This document shows positions 11,401 through 21,748 of a stretch of DNA of 64,000 nt, in pieces (the stretch's first letter is position 1; each line of letters opens with the position of its first letter). The position numbers and the translations under genes are program-made. The notes under the pieces are model-generated. The model was not told the DNA's origin, ran no database searches, and saw nothing but the letters and a program-made list of their open reading frames with translations. The stretch spans positions 1-64,000 of the forward strand of contig MU832013.1 of assembly GCA_029204225.1 (NCBI GenBank), written 5' to 3'. This DNA is from Diphasiastrum complanatum (taxonomy: Eukaryota; Streptophyta; Lycopodiopsida; Lycopodiales; Lycopodiaceae).

Positions 11401-11649
11401 CTCAAAGGAAAGATCATCTGGGAGGTGAAAAGCAGTTTCTGACTGGGCCCTACGATGGCCGGCGCGACGCGGTGGTCTGTCAGGCATCAATCTCAGGTCA
11501 GTAGTAAAGCCCTGATCTGAACTTGGAACATGAGAGTTCCCACTGACACTAGGAGGTGCTGGAGATGTTGCAGACTCCTGCATTGGCAATTCGGTCGAAA
11601 GTGAATGACCACTCTTTGTTGACGATTCCAAGGCTGCTGGCTCCTCCAT
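6666..11649 (-). CDS. Group I bZIP transcription factor (PosF21/RF2a/VIP1-like)
   Basis: Four coding exons, 11649-10985, 10499-10367, 8236-8152 and 6859-6666, join with GT-AG introns and matching phases into 358 codons plus stop. The predicted nuclear DNA-binding protein has a serine-rich N-terminus with [13 protein letters not shown] (residues 59-71) and [10 protein letters not shown], then [10 protein letters not shown] and the HQHSNSMDG motif. The basic region has [12 protein letters not shown], with the lysine at position 234 that marks group I (N-x7-K instead of N-x7-R). A leucine zipper follows ([16 protein letters not shown] and on through LKLRLQAV and [12 protein letters not shown]), then a glutamine-rich tail. 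Relatives such as PosF21, RF2a and VIP1 act in vascular development and in stress or touch responses, and the HxRxxS-type motifs are known 14-3-3 or kinase sites. Start chosen: ATG at 11649, just after an AG acceptor; the frame continues upstream only through TTG. Confidence 0.93.
6860..8151 (-). other. bZIP intron between exons 3 and 4
   Basis: The 1.3-kb intron has donor GTAAGG and acceptor TTTACAG. It is AT-rich and I see no other gene or transposon structure in it. Confidence 0.8.
8152..8236 (-). CDS. bZIP coding exon 3 (zipper)
   Basis: This 85-bp exon lies between acceptor TTTCAG and donor GTAAGG and encodes [17 protein letters not shown] and the following glutamines. It was too short to stand out as a reading frame and was found by zipper homology and phase. 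Its acceptor half is duplicated about 130 bp upstream in gene orientation (see 8207-8421). Confidence 0.88.
8207..8421. repeat. Tandem duplication of the exon-3 splice acceptor around (TC)n
   Basis: About 86 bp (8207-8295, starting CTCAGTCAACAAT) recur at 8337-8421 with only a few changes. The unit contains the first 30 or so bases of exon 3, its TTTCAG acceptor and intron sequence. A (TC)n tract separates the two units and another follows the second. The outer copy keeps a perfect acceptor but runs into GA repeats instead of the rest of the exon, so it looks like a decoy. Confidence 0.88.
8296..8338. repeat. (TC)n microsatellite in bZIP intron
   Basis: A pure TC run of about 43 bp lies between the two duplicated acceptor units. 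Confidence 0.95.
8423..8466. repeat. (TC)n microsatellite in bZIP intron, second
   Basis: A pure TC run of about 44 bp lies directly upstream, in gene orientation, of the decoy acceptor unit. Confidence 0.95.
8467..10366 (-). other. bZIP intron between exons 2 and 3, remainder
   Basis: No gene is seen. At 9596-9665 about 70 bp (AGTTTGCATCTAGGCG onwards) resemble 17330-17400, so a short dispersed repeat or transposon scrap is present. Confidence 0.6.
10367..10499 (-). CDS. bZIP coding exon 2 (basic region and first heptads)
   Basis: This 133-bp exon lies between acceptor CTCAG and donor GTGCAG. It encodes the basic region beginning [12 protein letters not shown] and the first leucine heptads, ending SAQLVILQ. 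It enters in phase 2 and leaves in phase 0. Confidence 0.93.
10985..11649 (-). CDS. bZIP coding exon 1 (N-terminal domain)
   Basis: This 665-bp exon runs from ATG to AAACAGGCAAAGAG, followed by donor GTGTAT. It encodes residues 1-221 plus two bases of the arginine codon completed in the next exon. It holds all the conserved N-terminal serine/arginine motifs and ends just before the basic region. Confidence 0.9.
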
Positions 11650-14600
11650 CTTCAAAGCGAATGCATAAGGAGGTGAGGGATAACCCGCAAAGCATGGTTG
11701 GTGAAACTCACAAAAGCCTCATACCCATTACCCAAACCATCCATAGTTTCTTGATCACTTTCCTTTTCCACGTAACAATTTCTACAATACAACGTTTGCT
11801 AAAAAACAACTATATTTCAGCCTAATACACCATCAAGCAAGCCAGAAAGCAATCTAAAATCTTTTGTAAAGCAAAAATGGACAAAAATGCTCTATTGGAG
11901 GTTCTTACAAGCCCTGCCTGCTATAGTCATTGTGGTCATCATCCAGTGCGCTTGATGGAAACAGGTGGAAGCAGCTTAACCAGAAAGAGCCTTGTATTTG
12001 AGTGTGGCACTGCAGTCTAAGAAAAATGTCGGGCGCATTGCACAGTCCCGTGGGCACTCGACCTGATAGCCGTTTCAAACCAACGGTAGATAGGAACCGA
12101 ACTGTCTCACGATGTTCTAAACCCAACTCACGTACCACTTTTATCAGCGAACAACTGAACCCTTGGGACCTTCTTTAATTCACATTTCATAGATGATTGA
12201 ACATTAATCATGTTAACTGGAGATAGTATGCATATGACATACCATGGTAGACGTGCAATCTTCAACAAAGGCTCAACACCGTCACCCATAGCACGCACTA
12301 AATGCTGCGAGCATTTGCTTCATTGGTTCCCAAGGTTGGTGCAAGTCATATGCACAAAACATACTTCCACATTAGCATTTTGCAATTCTACGAAAACCAG
12401 CATGTTTGATTCTTATCACTTCTCGGGGGTGAAGGGCAGACTCAGTTACAAATAAAGCTAGTAGCAAAGAGAAAAGCCAATCAAGTGAAGTCCCCACTTT
12501 CTCACCAAAAATTAAGGAGATTTTTATAATTCATCACTTCAGCTTAATCAAAGCCTAACTAAACAAAATAGTTGGTGGGCTAAATGCAACTATCAAGATA
12601 AAAAGAACCAGCACAAATCAGCTGGCCGCAACTTGGACAATCTAAAACAAGAGCTGCATATAGACTAATATTTCAGGAATACACATTGATGCCAAGTCTA
12701 CGATAGTTTCCCACATAACAAAGGAGACATGCAAATCTCAAACTTAACAGAGCCCACCCACAAAGTGTTACCGTTATGCCTCCTACTTGGAACACCAATT
12801 TTAAAAAAAGACACCTTCTATTAATCATCTTGTCAAGAGCATGGACTCTGCTGATGACCATTTCCAGCAACTTGAGGATCACCTTTACCCAAGTTTGAGT
12901 ACTTAACAGGTACTCTAACAGCCTTCAACCACATTACACGCAGGATAGGTTGGTCCTATGTTTATTCCATCCACTTCTCCAGCTCGTAAAGATGTTCCTA
13001 CAGAACATCGCTCACTTGATCATGACCTCCAAGATCAGGGACAGCTTCCTACATATGGTTCTGCAATAGGGACAAATGAGGCCATATGGGTATGTACACG
13101 ACATGTACATCCTGCCAAACATCAAGTCATCTCTGTTTTAGCTCTCTCCAGTCTAAACCCACCACCTGTCATACTACAGTTGTGCCACCCTCTATGTTTG
13201 AGCTCGCCTGTCTGCCCTTATGATGATCATTCTAATCAGTGTTGCAAAAGCCCCTTTAGGCAGTTCCATTGGAGATGTCCACTTCTCATGATCTACGCCT
13301 TTATGAATCATTCTGCAATTCCATTCAGAAGTCTGTTTCCATGCTTGTAAGGTAGTCATGGCCTACATGGCTACATTGGGATCTCCTTGCGTATAGTCAG
13401 CCATTCGCTACTACTCCATCCAAGGATTGGATTTCAAGGTTGGCTTCGGTTCTGGAGGTTTACCTTGAGCCAATTATTTCTACTTACATCTGGATTAGTG
13501 GTCCATATAGAGAGTGCCTGGGCATGTTGGTGGGCATTCTAACCAGTCGTGGCCCTGAGCTGTAACATTAGCCTGATAATTATCTAATCCAGGTCTACAT
13601 GGCTGCATGGGGCTCTTGTCGGGTATAGTGAGCCCTTTGCTACTACTTCTCCATCCAAGAATTGGCTTTCAAGTATGTTTGGTTCTGGAGGTTTACCTTG
13701 ACCCAATGATTTCTGCTTATATCTGGATTAGTGGTCCATATAGGCTAGCTTAGACTCAGCTAGCGATATAGGAGAGTGCTTGGGCACTAGTTGGGCATTC
13801 TAACCATTCGTGGTCCTGAGCTGTGACATTAGTCCAATATTTATTCAATTTAGGCAAAGCATTCCTGCCTAGGGATGGTCCGTGGTAATTTGGGATGCCA
13901 AGGCTACTGCTTAGAAGATTAGTTAAGGATGCCAGTTCTAATAAAACCTTAAGGCTTGTTGGGGAGCATGAATTTTCTCTACACTTGGTTGATGAGTTGC
14001 AAGTACAGGTCTATGTCAAATTAGATCCCCAAGGAACTTCGCTATGGTATCATACCTAGCACCGTGCATGATGAGATGAAGAGCATGGAAGATGAATCCA
14101 TTCAGAACGGAGATTCATCAGGATGCACATATCAAGGAGGAATAGGACAATCTTCGTACTTAGAATTGAAGCACGAGCTCCAACTCAAACATCATACGTT
14201 CTCATGAAGGAATTGTTCCTGGTTTTTTTTGCCTTTGCGTTGATCAACTTAATATTTGATTTGAAAGTAAATGTTTGTAGAACAAGTTTGCATGCATTGC
14301 TTTTCTCAGGTATATTTTACCTTGAAAGACGAAAACAGCTAAATCTTACATGAATTCTTCTACCAATTTCCTTGCTAATTTTTATTTTTTTATGTGGAGA
14401 TTTTAGCTAAAACCAAACTTGATGAACCAAGTATTGATCATTGTCTTTATAGCCAGAGCTAACTTTTTAACTGAAAATCAGAAATTAGCAATGTAAGATA
14501 TTAGTACAGAGAGGAAGATCTTTTTATGCACGATCTCTTTCAAGTTGTTGGAATAAAAGATGTTCATTTTTTAATGCAAGATAGCCGCTGTGAAATTTTT

Positions 14601-15745
14601 TGATAATCCTGTTCTCTTCCAGACTTGCTTGCTTTTGATTTATTTTCCTGAATAATTCAAGCAAATAATAAGCTCAAATAAAGCCAAAGATGATGAGCGT
14701 TCGACCAACAAAGGATCATCTCTATATGATAGATTTTCACTGAAGGCAGCCATACACAAGCATTACACAATAAGGCTGCAGTTTGTGAAACTTGCATACA
14801 ATATTGTCTGTTGCAGATTCATGGTGTTTGGAAGAAAAATTTCGTGTGCATGGCAAGCCTGCTCGAGACCTGACCACTTGTGAGCAGAGTGTAACCAGAT
14901 TAAGGACATGTATTTCACAACCATATGCCAAGATCACTTCAGAGGTTCCTATCCTACTTACAAGTATATATAATGACTGCAATTGGCTTGCTAAGTGAAA
15001 TTTTCCAGCTATTTATTGTACATAGCAAGAATGTATCAGTATTTGATTTTGCATCAGATTGACAGCAAATGTATTTTCTCAAAAGAAACATCTAGCTCTG
15101 CTATAAGTAGGCCCTTAAGTTTCGAGTATCATTAAAGCTCCGAAAGACCAAAAAAACTCTGCCTCACTTGACGTCCCACCCACTATTGCCTAAGGAGTCA
15201 TACATTTTTCAAAGCTGAAGGTTCGAATGCTAACATTAGCATTCGAATATCTCCTCGCTGTTAATACACCATCTCTAGCTGGCGTCCTTCTCTAATAACA
15301 ACGGAGTCCAAAAAGGCTTAAAAATTACAATAAAAACGCCAACCAAAACAATGCACTGTTACACTGATTGCATTTGGCCATAAGACAACACGCTCTATGA
15401 ACCTCAACGTAGTCATTTCATCTTATAACCATTTAGGCAATAAAATTTCGATCTATCCGCTTCCCTCTCTCATTTAACAGGTCTGAAAGGAATGAGACAG
15501 CCACTAGTATCAATCAAACACACAATATCTAACTACGAAACACACATATCTACCAAATGCAAAATAAATGATTCCTTGTCATTTCTTCTTTGTTTGAGCT
15601 CTATAATTTACCATATTTCTGATAAGATATGCCATATTCAGCGCAAATTTACGTATATGGAAGCAAATCCAAAAGAGCAGGGATAAAATGAACGCATCTG
15701 TTGCTCCATAAATGCACAATAATGATCGAATGGCAGCGCTCTTAC
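11650..15745 (-). other. Probable 5'-leader intron of the bZIP gene
   Basis: A likely donor (GAG|GTAAGAG at 15746/15745) and an AG directly before the ATG at 11649 would define an intron of about 4.1 kb in the 5' untranslated region. No coding exon is recognisable inside. It holds a tandem duplication at 13361-13840. Long leader introns are common in plant regulatory genes, but only transcript data would confirm this one. Confidence 0.5.
13361..13840. repeat. Diverged tandem duplication of about 235 bp
   Basis: Two adjacent segments (about 13361-13600 and 13601-13840) share CATCCAAG, TTCTGGAGGTTTACCTTGA, ATCTGGATTAGTGGTCCATA and GGGCATTCTAACCA in the same order. The second has a 35-bp extra piece with two TAGCTTAGAC/CAGCTAGCG-like half sites. 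Confidence 0.85.
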
Positions 15746-15840
15746 CTCATAATTTCGCCATCGCTCCCCTTCCTTCAATTATTATCGAATGAATTCATTC
15801 GCGAACAGCGTCCACGATCGTCTCTTCTTTCGCTCTTAAA
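15746..15840 (-). other. Candidate non-coding first exon of bZIP with a 4-codon uORF
   Basis: The minus strand here reads towards a good donor (GAG|GTAAGAG). The last bases contain ATGGCGAAATTATGA (15761-15747), a complete upstream frame of four codons whose stop lies one base before the splice site. The 5' end is a guess based on the loss of conserved-looking sequence above 15840. Confidence 0.4.
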
Positions 15841-15931
15841 ATGAAGATATCAGAAAACAAGGGCGGGCGGGCGGGCGACATAGGAGACTTAGTGGCACGG
15901 CACATTTTCACCGCGCACTTGGATCTATGAC

Positions 15932-15951
15932 ACGTGGCAATTCCGCCACGT
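15932..15951. promoter_or_regulatory. Inverted pair of ACGTGGC bZIP-type sites
   Basis: TGACACGTGGCA (15929-15940) is a classic strong plant bZIP/G-box target. Its core ACGTGGC (15932-15938) faces GCCACGT (15945-15951) across six bases. A third ACGTGGC lies about 30 bp further right (near 15973), and another GCCACGTGG at about 16215. They sit just upstream of the bZIP gene, so self-regulation or ABA/stress control is plausible inference. Confidence 0.6.
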
Positions 15952-16635
15952 ATACCCTATCGAACGGTGAAAACGTGGCAGAATCTGAACGTTTATGATC
16001 AGATCGAACGGTGGTGCGCGCAGTGCCTTTAAGATGCAAGGCCATGCGGGTGGGCTACTTTGGCGATTGAAAGCGCGTGAGAGATAATGATGTGGACGTG
16101 ACAGGGAGTGGCATGTGTTTCATGAAGAGAGAGAGAGAGAGAGGGGGAGCTTTCACGGTCCAATGCATGGGGTCACTCGTGATTGCTGTTCGGCCCCGGC
16201 CCAATGTCTGGGTGCCACGTGGACCCGGACCTTCAAAAATCTGGGGCGCAACTGATTTTCACGGACACGGGAGCCAGGCACGTTGTGGCCGGGTTGGTGG
16301 TGGCGACGAGCAGGCCATGTGGGCCCTGAGCAGCGAGTAGGTAGGCATCGGGGCGGACAAGGGACTAATTATCAATAAAAGTGACTTTTAAACCATTTGC
16401 AGGAATTAAATGGTTTAAAGGCCTAAAAGTCAACTTAGAGAAAAAGAGGGATATTTTCCACCATTTCTCAAATTCAAATGATAAGGGAGATAGAAATTGG
16501 CCAATAGCCATTAAGGCCAAGTGCCCAAACTTCATAAAAAATAGTGGTACATTGTACTTCATTTTTCATGTTCAATCAAAGAAGGTAGAACCTCTACCAT
16601 TTGACAATTGGATGTCCTTGCTTCTTCTCTTCCTC
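15952..16635. other. GC-rich intergenic stretch upstream of bZIP
   Basis: This is the probable promoter of the minus-strand gene, with a short (GA)n at 16128-16142 and further ACGTGG motifs. The plus-strand frames at 16077-16340 and 16381-16653 have no recognisable domain and I do not call them genes. Confidence 0.5.
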
Positions 16636-16963
16636 CATCTCTCTCATGTTTAGACCCAATAGGGTTGGCTCAGCTGGTTAGCTTGGCATCCAAAGTTTCT
16701 TTGGTCCCAGGTTCGAGCCTCCTCTTGGAAACCAAGAAGCATCTCTCTCATGTTTAGACCCAACGGGGTTGGCTCAGTTGGTTGGCTTGGCATCCAAAGT
16801 TTCTTTGGTCCCAGGTTCGAGCCTCCCCTTGGAAACCAAGAAGCATCTCTCTCATGTTTAGACCCAACGGAGTTGGCTCAGTTGGTTGGCTTGGCATCCA
16901 AAGTTTCTTTGGTCCCAGGTTCGAGCCTCCCCTTGGAAACCAAGAAGCATCTCTCTCATGTTT
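16636..16963 (+). repeat. Three tandem 104-bp tRNA-like (SINE-type) units
   Basis: Units 16636-16739, 16740-16843 and 16844-16947 have exactly equal length and are nearly identical; a fourth copy stops after 16 bases. Each has TGGCTCAGTTGG, a match to the Pol III A box, and 35 bases later GGTTCGAGCC, a match to the B box. The unit therefore looks like the tRNA-derived head of a SINE. The tRNA body is not a functional cloverleaf that I can fold, so it is not called a tRNA gene. Confidence 0.85.
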
Positions 16964-17006
16964 ATTATTATTTTTCCATTATTTGGATTTGAATGTTAAC
17001 ACTATC

Positions 17007-17009
<3 letters not shown>

Positions 17010-17059
<50 letters not shown>
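17010..17059. repeat. (GA)n microsatellite
   Basis: A 50-bp GA run follows CTTT and ends in a short A tract. It is not next to a LINE end here. Confidence 0.95.
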
Positions 17060-17063
<4 letters not shown>

Positions 17064-17439
17064 AAGTAAACTTGATCATGGAAAATTAGGGTTAATGGAT
17101 GTTAGGATTAGACTGTCATCATAGCATACACATTGTGAAAGAAGCTTTGGTCTCATGGAATTGCGTGACATGAAAGAAGAATCCTCTTTACATCTTGTCT
17201 GCTTTGCATTTACTTGGAAATAGGCTTGAAGGTAGGTGAGAAAAATCCCCCTACAAATATTTTGGCACCGTTGTAGAGTAGCAATCCCATTATTTCAATT
17301 TGTCAACATGTTTGTGATGCTTGGATGGATGTTAGTTTGCATTTGGGCATCTTGGTTTTGGCATTGTAGGGCTAGATTTGTACTTTTTGGTGGTTTAAGG
17401 GTTAAATTTTGATTATTTGAGTGATATTAATTGGAATTC

Positions 17440-17640
17440 CTACTTGTAATTGATTAATCCATCTTGGTTTGTCTTCACCTTGAAGATCCATTTGCATCCA
17501 ATAGCTTTCTTGTCCTTAGGTAATTCCACCAACCTCCATGTTTCATTCTTCATAAGAGCTTGATACTCAAGATCCATTGCTTGGATCCAGTCCTCTTTTT
17601 GCATTGCCTCATCTACACATGTAGGTGTAGAAGAACTGAT
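17440..17640 (-). pseudogene. Copia reverse transcriptase N-terminal fragment
   Basis: The minus-strand translation contains WIQAMDLEYQALMKNETW and then AIGCKWIFKVKTNQDG. These are the opening motifs of the Ty1/copia RT_2 domain. The fragment ends at NYK and nothing else of this copy is seen. Confidence 0.85.
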
Positions 17641-17699
17641 CATACAGATCTTGATTCTACTAACAAAGCGCACAGTTTACTTGACAAAGGATGAGAAAG

Positions 17700-18420
17700 A
17701 AACGAACGCGAACTTGAAACACTTCTATTTGTGACCAACTCAAAGATTCGCTAAGAATTCACGAAATTTGTCTTGCAGTCAACTCGAAAGATTCGCGAAA
17801 CAGTTTCTTGTAGAAGCTCGTGGCTTTCTTGTTGAAGCTCGAAAGATTCGCGAACAAAATTTTGTCGTGAAATATTTTGTTTCTTGTTCAAGCCTCAGAT
17901 GTCGCGAACAATTCGTGAAATCTTCTGGACCGTTCAAGCTCACTTGTCGCGAAACTATCTCGAACAGTTTGCGAAATATTCTAGATTTCTTCTTCAAACT
18001 CATGAATTGTCATATGTCCCGCATAATTCGCAAAAGACGAAAATGTCGCGAAGAGACAAGTGTCGTGAACAATTCGCGAAACACGAAACTGAGACGAAGA
18101 GATGGACTGTCGCAAATAATTCACGAACAGAATTTATTTGAGCCTAGAAACAGAGCGTCTATTTGAATGTCAACCGTCGTAAACAGTTAGATTCTACTGT
18201 TACAGAATTGAAAGGCCAAAAGACCTGTCCTGTAGCAATATAAATACATGTGCACTACTCGTTGTAAAACACTCACTCAATCAGAGACACAACAGCGAGA
18301 TAAGACATCGAGAGATGTATATTGATGAATTAGATTCAGAGTTATAAAAATTCATTTTTGATCAATAGTTTCTTATTGTCTAGATTGTCTTAAGTTGTCT
18401 CTTACTTCTGCATATAATTT
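17700..18420 (+). repeat. Probable 5' LTR with palindrome array and TATA box
   Basis: At least a dozen full or partial TTCGCGAA palindromes (for example ATTCGCGAAAC, TGTCGCGAAC, GTTTGCGAAA) occur between 17700 and 18130. A TATAAATA box follows at 18239-18246, then transcript-leader-like sequence. Gag begins soon after. LTR ends are not resolvable because the partner LTR is lost. Confidence 0.6.
18239..18246 (+). promoter_or_regulatory. TATA box of copia LTR
   Basis: TATAAATA lies about 110 bp downstream of the palindrome array, where an LTR promoter is expected. Confidence 0.6.
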
Positions 18421-18459
18421 CCGCTCACATATTCAAAAAGAACTTTGAGAATGGAGTTT

Positions 18460-19246
18460 AAAAAATGACAAAGCTATAGCAATTATTGCCTCTTCAGTGC
18501 ATGACAATATAATGCTAGATCTTACATCAATTTAAAACACAAAGGATTTATGGGAAGAATTGCAAACCAAGAATGAGACTCGATCTCGTAATCAGATCAT
18601 GTTCTTGGAAGACCAATTAACTTACCTACAGTGGGACGGCAAAGACCTGAACACATTCGTGCGAAAGATTAAAGATCTGTTTATTTCTTTGCAGAATTCT
18701 GGTACAGAAAATACAATTTCTAAGAAAAAATAGCTTACTTATTTTCTTCGTGCCCTACCCAGGTCGTTCCACACAACTCGAACCTTATTGGCGAAAGATG
18801 CAACAATGACACTTCAAAAGGAAATAGACGGAGTGAAGGAGGAAGTAGAAGCTCGTGACAATGGTGATTCAGAAAATGCTCTATTTACTCGGAAGAATAA
18901 ATCTTCTAAGAATTCTAAGTTTAAGAGGGAGTCGTCTAAGAAGAATGAGTCTAAGACTAATGAACAACAATCTGAAAAACAACAGAAGAATTCTGGTGAT
19001 AAGAAGATCTGCAATAGATGCAGAAGATCAGGTCACACAGAAGAAAAGTGTTGGCTAAATCCAAAGATTGAATGCATTCATTGTCAAAAATGGGGGTCAT
19101 GCAGCAGTAGACTGTTATCAGAATCCCAGAAACAAAAAAGAGTAGAATCGAAGCGAACCTTCAGATTCAAACTATGTCGAAGACAAAGCAGAATGCTCCA
19201 GAGCAGAAGAAGACAAGGCAACAAGGAATTCAGCAGCTTATGTTAG
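18460..19246 (+). pseudogene. Copia gag with two zinc knuckles
   Basis: The gag core (FLEDQLTYLQWDGKDLN, then LRALPRSFHTTRTLLAK) lacks its N-terminus and has stops near 18531 and 18730. A lysine/serine-rich linker follows. The first knuckle is CNRCRRSGHTEEKC; the second (CIHCQK) is split by a frameshift at about 19090. Confidence 0.85.
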
Positions 19247-19470
19247 TGCTGATCTATGTTGTTCATCTAATTCAATTCGAGAAGTAGTACTTGATTCAGG
19301 AGCCACCTCACATTTTGTTTCCTCGAAACAAATTTTGTCTAAGTACAAGAAGATGAACTATTCGAGATTCAATATACTTGGAGACGGTTCTAAACACGTG
19401 GTTGATGGAACTGGTGTATTATGGTTGGACACGAATCATGGTGACAAAAAACTGGAAATAAAGGCAAGAT
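19247..19470 (+). pseudogene. Copia protease fragment
   Basis: The frame gives VVLDSGATSHFVSSKQI, with the aspartic protease motif DSGA, and ends near 19470 without the usual GAG-pre-integrase region. Confidence 0.8.
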
Positions 19471-20190
19471 GACTATAACACCTTTCAGTAAGGATGTTTA
19501 TAAAGTAACTAAGATACTTGAAATTGTGCATTTAGATATTTGTGAACCCTTCGGAGTATTGTCGTTGGGTGATGCAAAATACTTGATTACGTTTATTGAT
19601 GACTTCAGCAAGTTCGTTGTAGGATACTTTATTCGTACCAAATTTGAAACTTTCGAGAAATTCGTTGAGTATACGAACTGGGTTGAGAAGCAGACATGCA
19701 ATAAGTTGAAGCAGATTTGCATAGATCGTGAGGTGAGTGCATTTCCAACGAATTCAAAGCTTACTGTACTGATTGAGGTATTATGCACACGAAGACTATA
19801 TCTTACACACCTCACCACAATGGAATAGCTGAACGAAGGAATCGTACACTGATGGAAGCTGCAAGGTGTATGATGGCTCGTGCAAAAGCACCAAAATAGT
19901 TGTGGGCAGAAGCAGTGGCTACATCAAATTATCTTCAGAATCGTATTCTGAAATCTCAAATACCGGATAAAACTCCTCATGAGATATGGTAGAAATCGAA
20001 GCCAAATCTTGCACATGTTCGGACATTTGGATGCGCAGTGTATATGCACATACCAGATAAGCTAAGAAAGAAACTCGATGAAAAGACAGAACAAGGTTTT
20101 TTAGTAGGATTCGAGTTACATTCGTCATATTATCATGATTATGTACCCGAAACTAGCAAGATAAGAGTTGTTTGAGATGTTAAATTTGAT
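19471..20190 (+). pseudogene. Copia integrase remnant
   Basis: Recognisable pieces are LEIVHLDICEPFGV, YLITFIDDFSKFVVGYF and, after a frameshift near 19785, an NGIAERRNRTLMEAAR motif with the catalytic glutamate. FGCAVYMHIPDKLRKKLDE closes the domain. Several stops are present. Confidence 0.85.
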
Positions 20191-20287
20191 GAGATGAAAT
20201 ACATAGCAGACAGTGATCTAGTCGGCTATGAGATTCTCAAAAATTATTATGAGCTACCAACAACAATAGAAGAAAAACAAGCAGAAG

Positions 20288-20855
20288 ATGAAAGAGAGTT
20301 ACCAGATTCAGAGGGAGGTCAAGATCGAGTGCCTGACAGACTCGAATCGCCAGTTCAAATGCCTGACAGAAAAGCTCGAATCAGAATCGAACTTGAAACT
20401 TGCAGAATCGAACTCAAAACCACCTGTGAGAAGATGTGATAGACAACGAAAACCACCAGAAAGGTATGGTCAGAATGTTTTTAATACAACCATCGAATTT
20501 TGTGAATTCTCTAACGAACCTCAAACATTCGAGGAAGTTATAGATGGACCAGATAAAGATCGCTGGATTCAGGCAATGGAAAACGAAATGTCATCCATGT
20601 ACAAGAACAATGTATGGACACTTGCACCTATACCTGATGGTAGAAAACCAGTCAAGTGCAAGTGCATCTACAAGATCAAAACAGGTTCTGATGGAGAAAA
20701 CATCAAATACAAGGCAAGGTTAGTTGCTAAAGAATTTTCACAGAAGTACGGGATCGACTACATTGATACTTTCTCATCGGTAGTCAAACATACATCAATT
20801 CGCTTGTTATTCGCGTATGCAGTGGGTCACTGAAAATCCATATTGTAGATGAGAA
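20288..20855 (+). pseudogene. Copia RT, first third only
   Basis: The frame has DRWIQAMENEMSSMYKNN, then KCIYKIKTGSDGENIKYKAR and KYGIDYIDTFSSVVKHTS. It stops after RLLFAYAVGH; shifted sequence then continues for about ten codons to the position of the first RT aspartate and breaks off into gypsy sequence. The YVDD box and RNase H are absent. Confidence 0.85.
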
Positions 20856-21748
20856 AATTGCGCATAGCTCGATGGCTGCTGATTTGGAGGAATTTAATTT
20901 TCGTGTAGTCATTTGGAAAGGGACCCAACATTTCATGGCGAACCACCTTTCCAGACTACCAAGTGCCTAATGCATGCCTTTTTTAGATCGATGCTACACT
21001 CTTATGGGTTGAGGAGATCGCTCATTTCCTCACAACAGGCAGAGTAAAATAAGGCTTGAGTACAACGGAAATTTTTTTTTTTTTAATAAAAGCAGCACCC
21101 TTTCAGTTAATAGCGGGACAACTCTACAAAAGAGGCATTGATGGCATTATTCAACGATGTGCTTATGAATCTGAAATACGACCGATAATATCTCAGGCTC
21201 ATGAGGGCATTGGGGGTGGCCACTTTTCTACTGAAGCCACAACGAAGATTATCCTTCGAGCAGGATTGTGGTGGCCATCTTTGTTTAAGGACACGTTTGT
21301 TGTCATTAAAGCGTGTGTTTGTCAACGAGCAAAGAAAAATACCAAAGCAGACTTCACGCCACTGACTCCCATTATAGAAGGCGAAGCCTTCCATAAGTGG
21401 GGGATTGACTTTGTTGGACCAATCAGTACAGCAACAAAACACACCCAAGCTCGCTACATCCTCATAGCCACAGATTATGCCACTAAGTAGGTTCAGGCTC
21501 GAGCAACGAAGGACGCCAACGCAAAAACAGTCGCACGTTTTCTTTACGAAAACATTATTACACGTTTTGGCTGTCCCATAGAGCTAGTTAGTGATCGTGG
21601 CACGCATTTTTTAGATGTTGTCGTTGATAACCTCCTACGTCATTATTTTGTCGTTCATAGGAAAAGTACCCCATACTACCGTAGATGTAATGGCCAGGCT
21701 GAATTAACTAACAAGATGATATGTAAAATTTTGACTAAGATAGCAACC
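20856..21748 (+). pseudogene. Gypsy (Tat-like) RNase H end and integrase, copy A
   Basis: It is highly similar to 31309-32235 of copy B. It begins in RNase H (LEEFNFRVVI, then LSRLP), continues through the integrase finger (AHEGIGGGHFSTEATT, with one cysteine of the CxxC pair deleted) and WGIDFVGPIS, and reaches ELVSDRGTHF and NGQAELTNKM. It ends at 21748, where the ATCTCAACCG array begins. Confidence 0.88.

Larger units (their letters stand above)
17690..20855 (+). mobile_element. Ty1/copia element, decayed and truncated in RT
   Basis: Gag, zinc knuckle, protease, integrase and the first third of RT occur in copia order with many stops and frameshifts, preceded by an LTR-like region full of TTCGCGAA-type palindromes. 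A related copy lies in reverse at 50668-54706. The element breaks off at about 20855, inside RT, and joins a gypsy fragment directly. Confidence 0.85.

Noticed and set aside
11905-12138. Extra bZIP exon on the minus strand
   Set aside because: The frame does not resemble the N-terminus of group I bZIP proteins and has no matching splice sites; the gene model closes without it.
12958-13350. Plus-strand 130-codon frame
   Set aside because: It lies in the proposed bZIP leader intron, has no recognisable domain and its composition looks like translated non-coding DNA.
16077-16340. Plus-strand 87-codon frame
   Set aside because: GC-rich promoter-like sequence with a (GA)n tract translated as Arg-Glu; no homology recognised.
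16660-16720. tRNA gene
   Set aside because: A and B boxes are present, but I could not fold a cloverleaf with acceptor and anticodon stems, and the unit is tandemly repeated.
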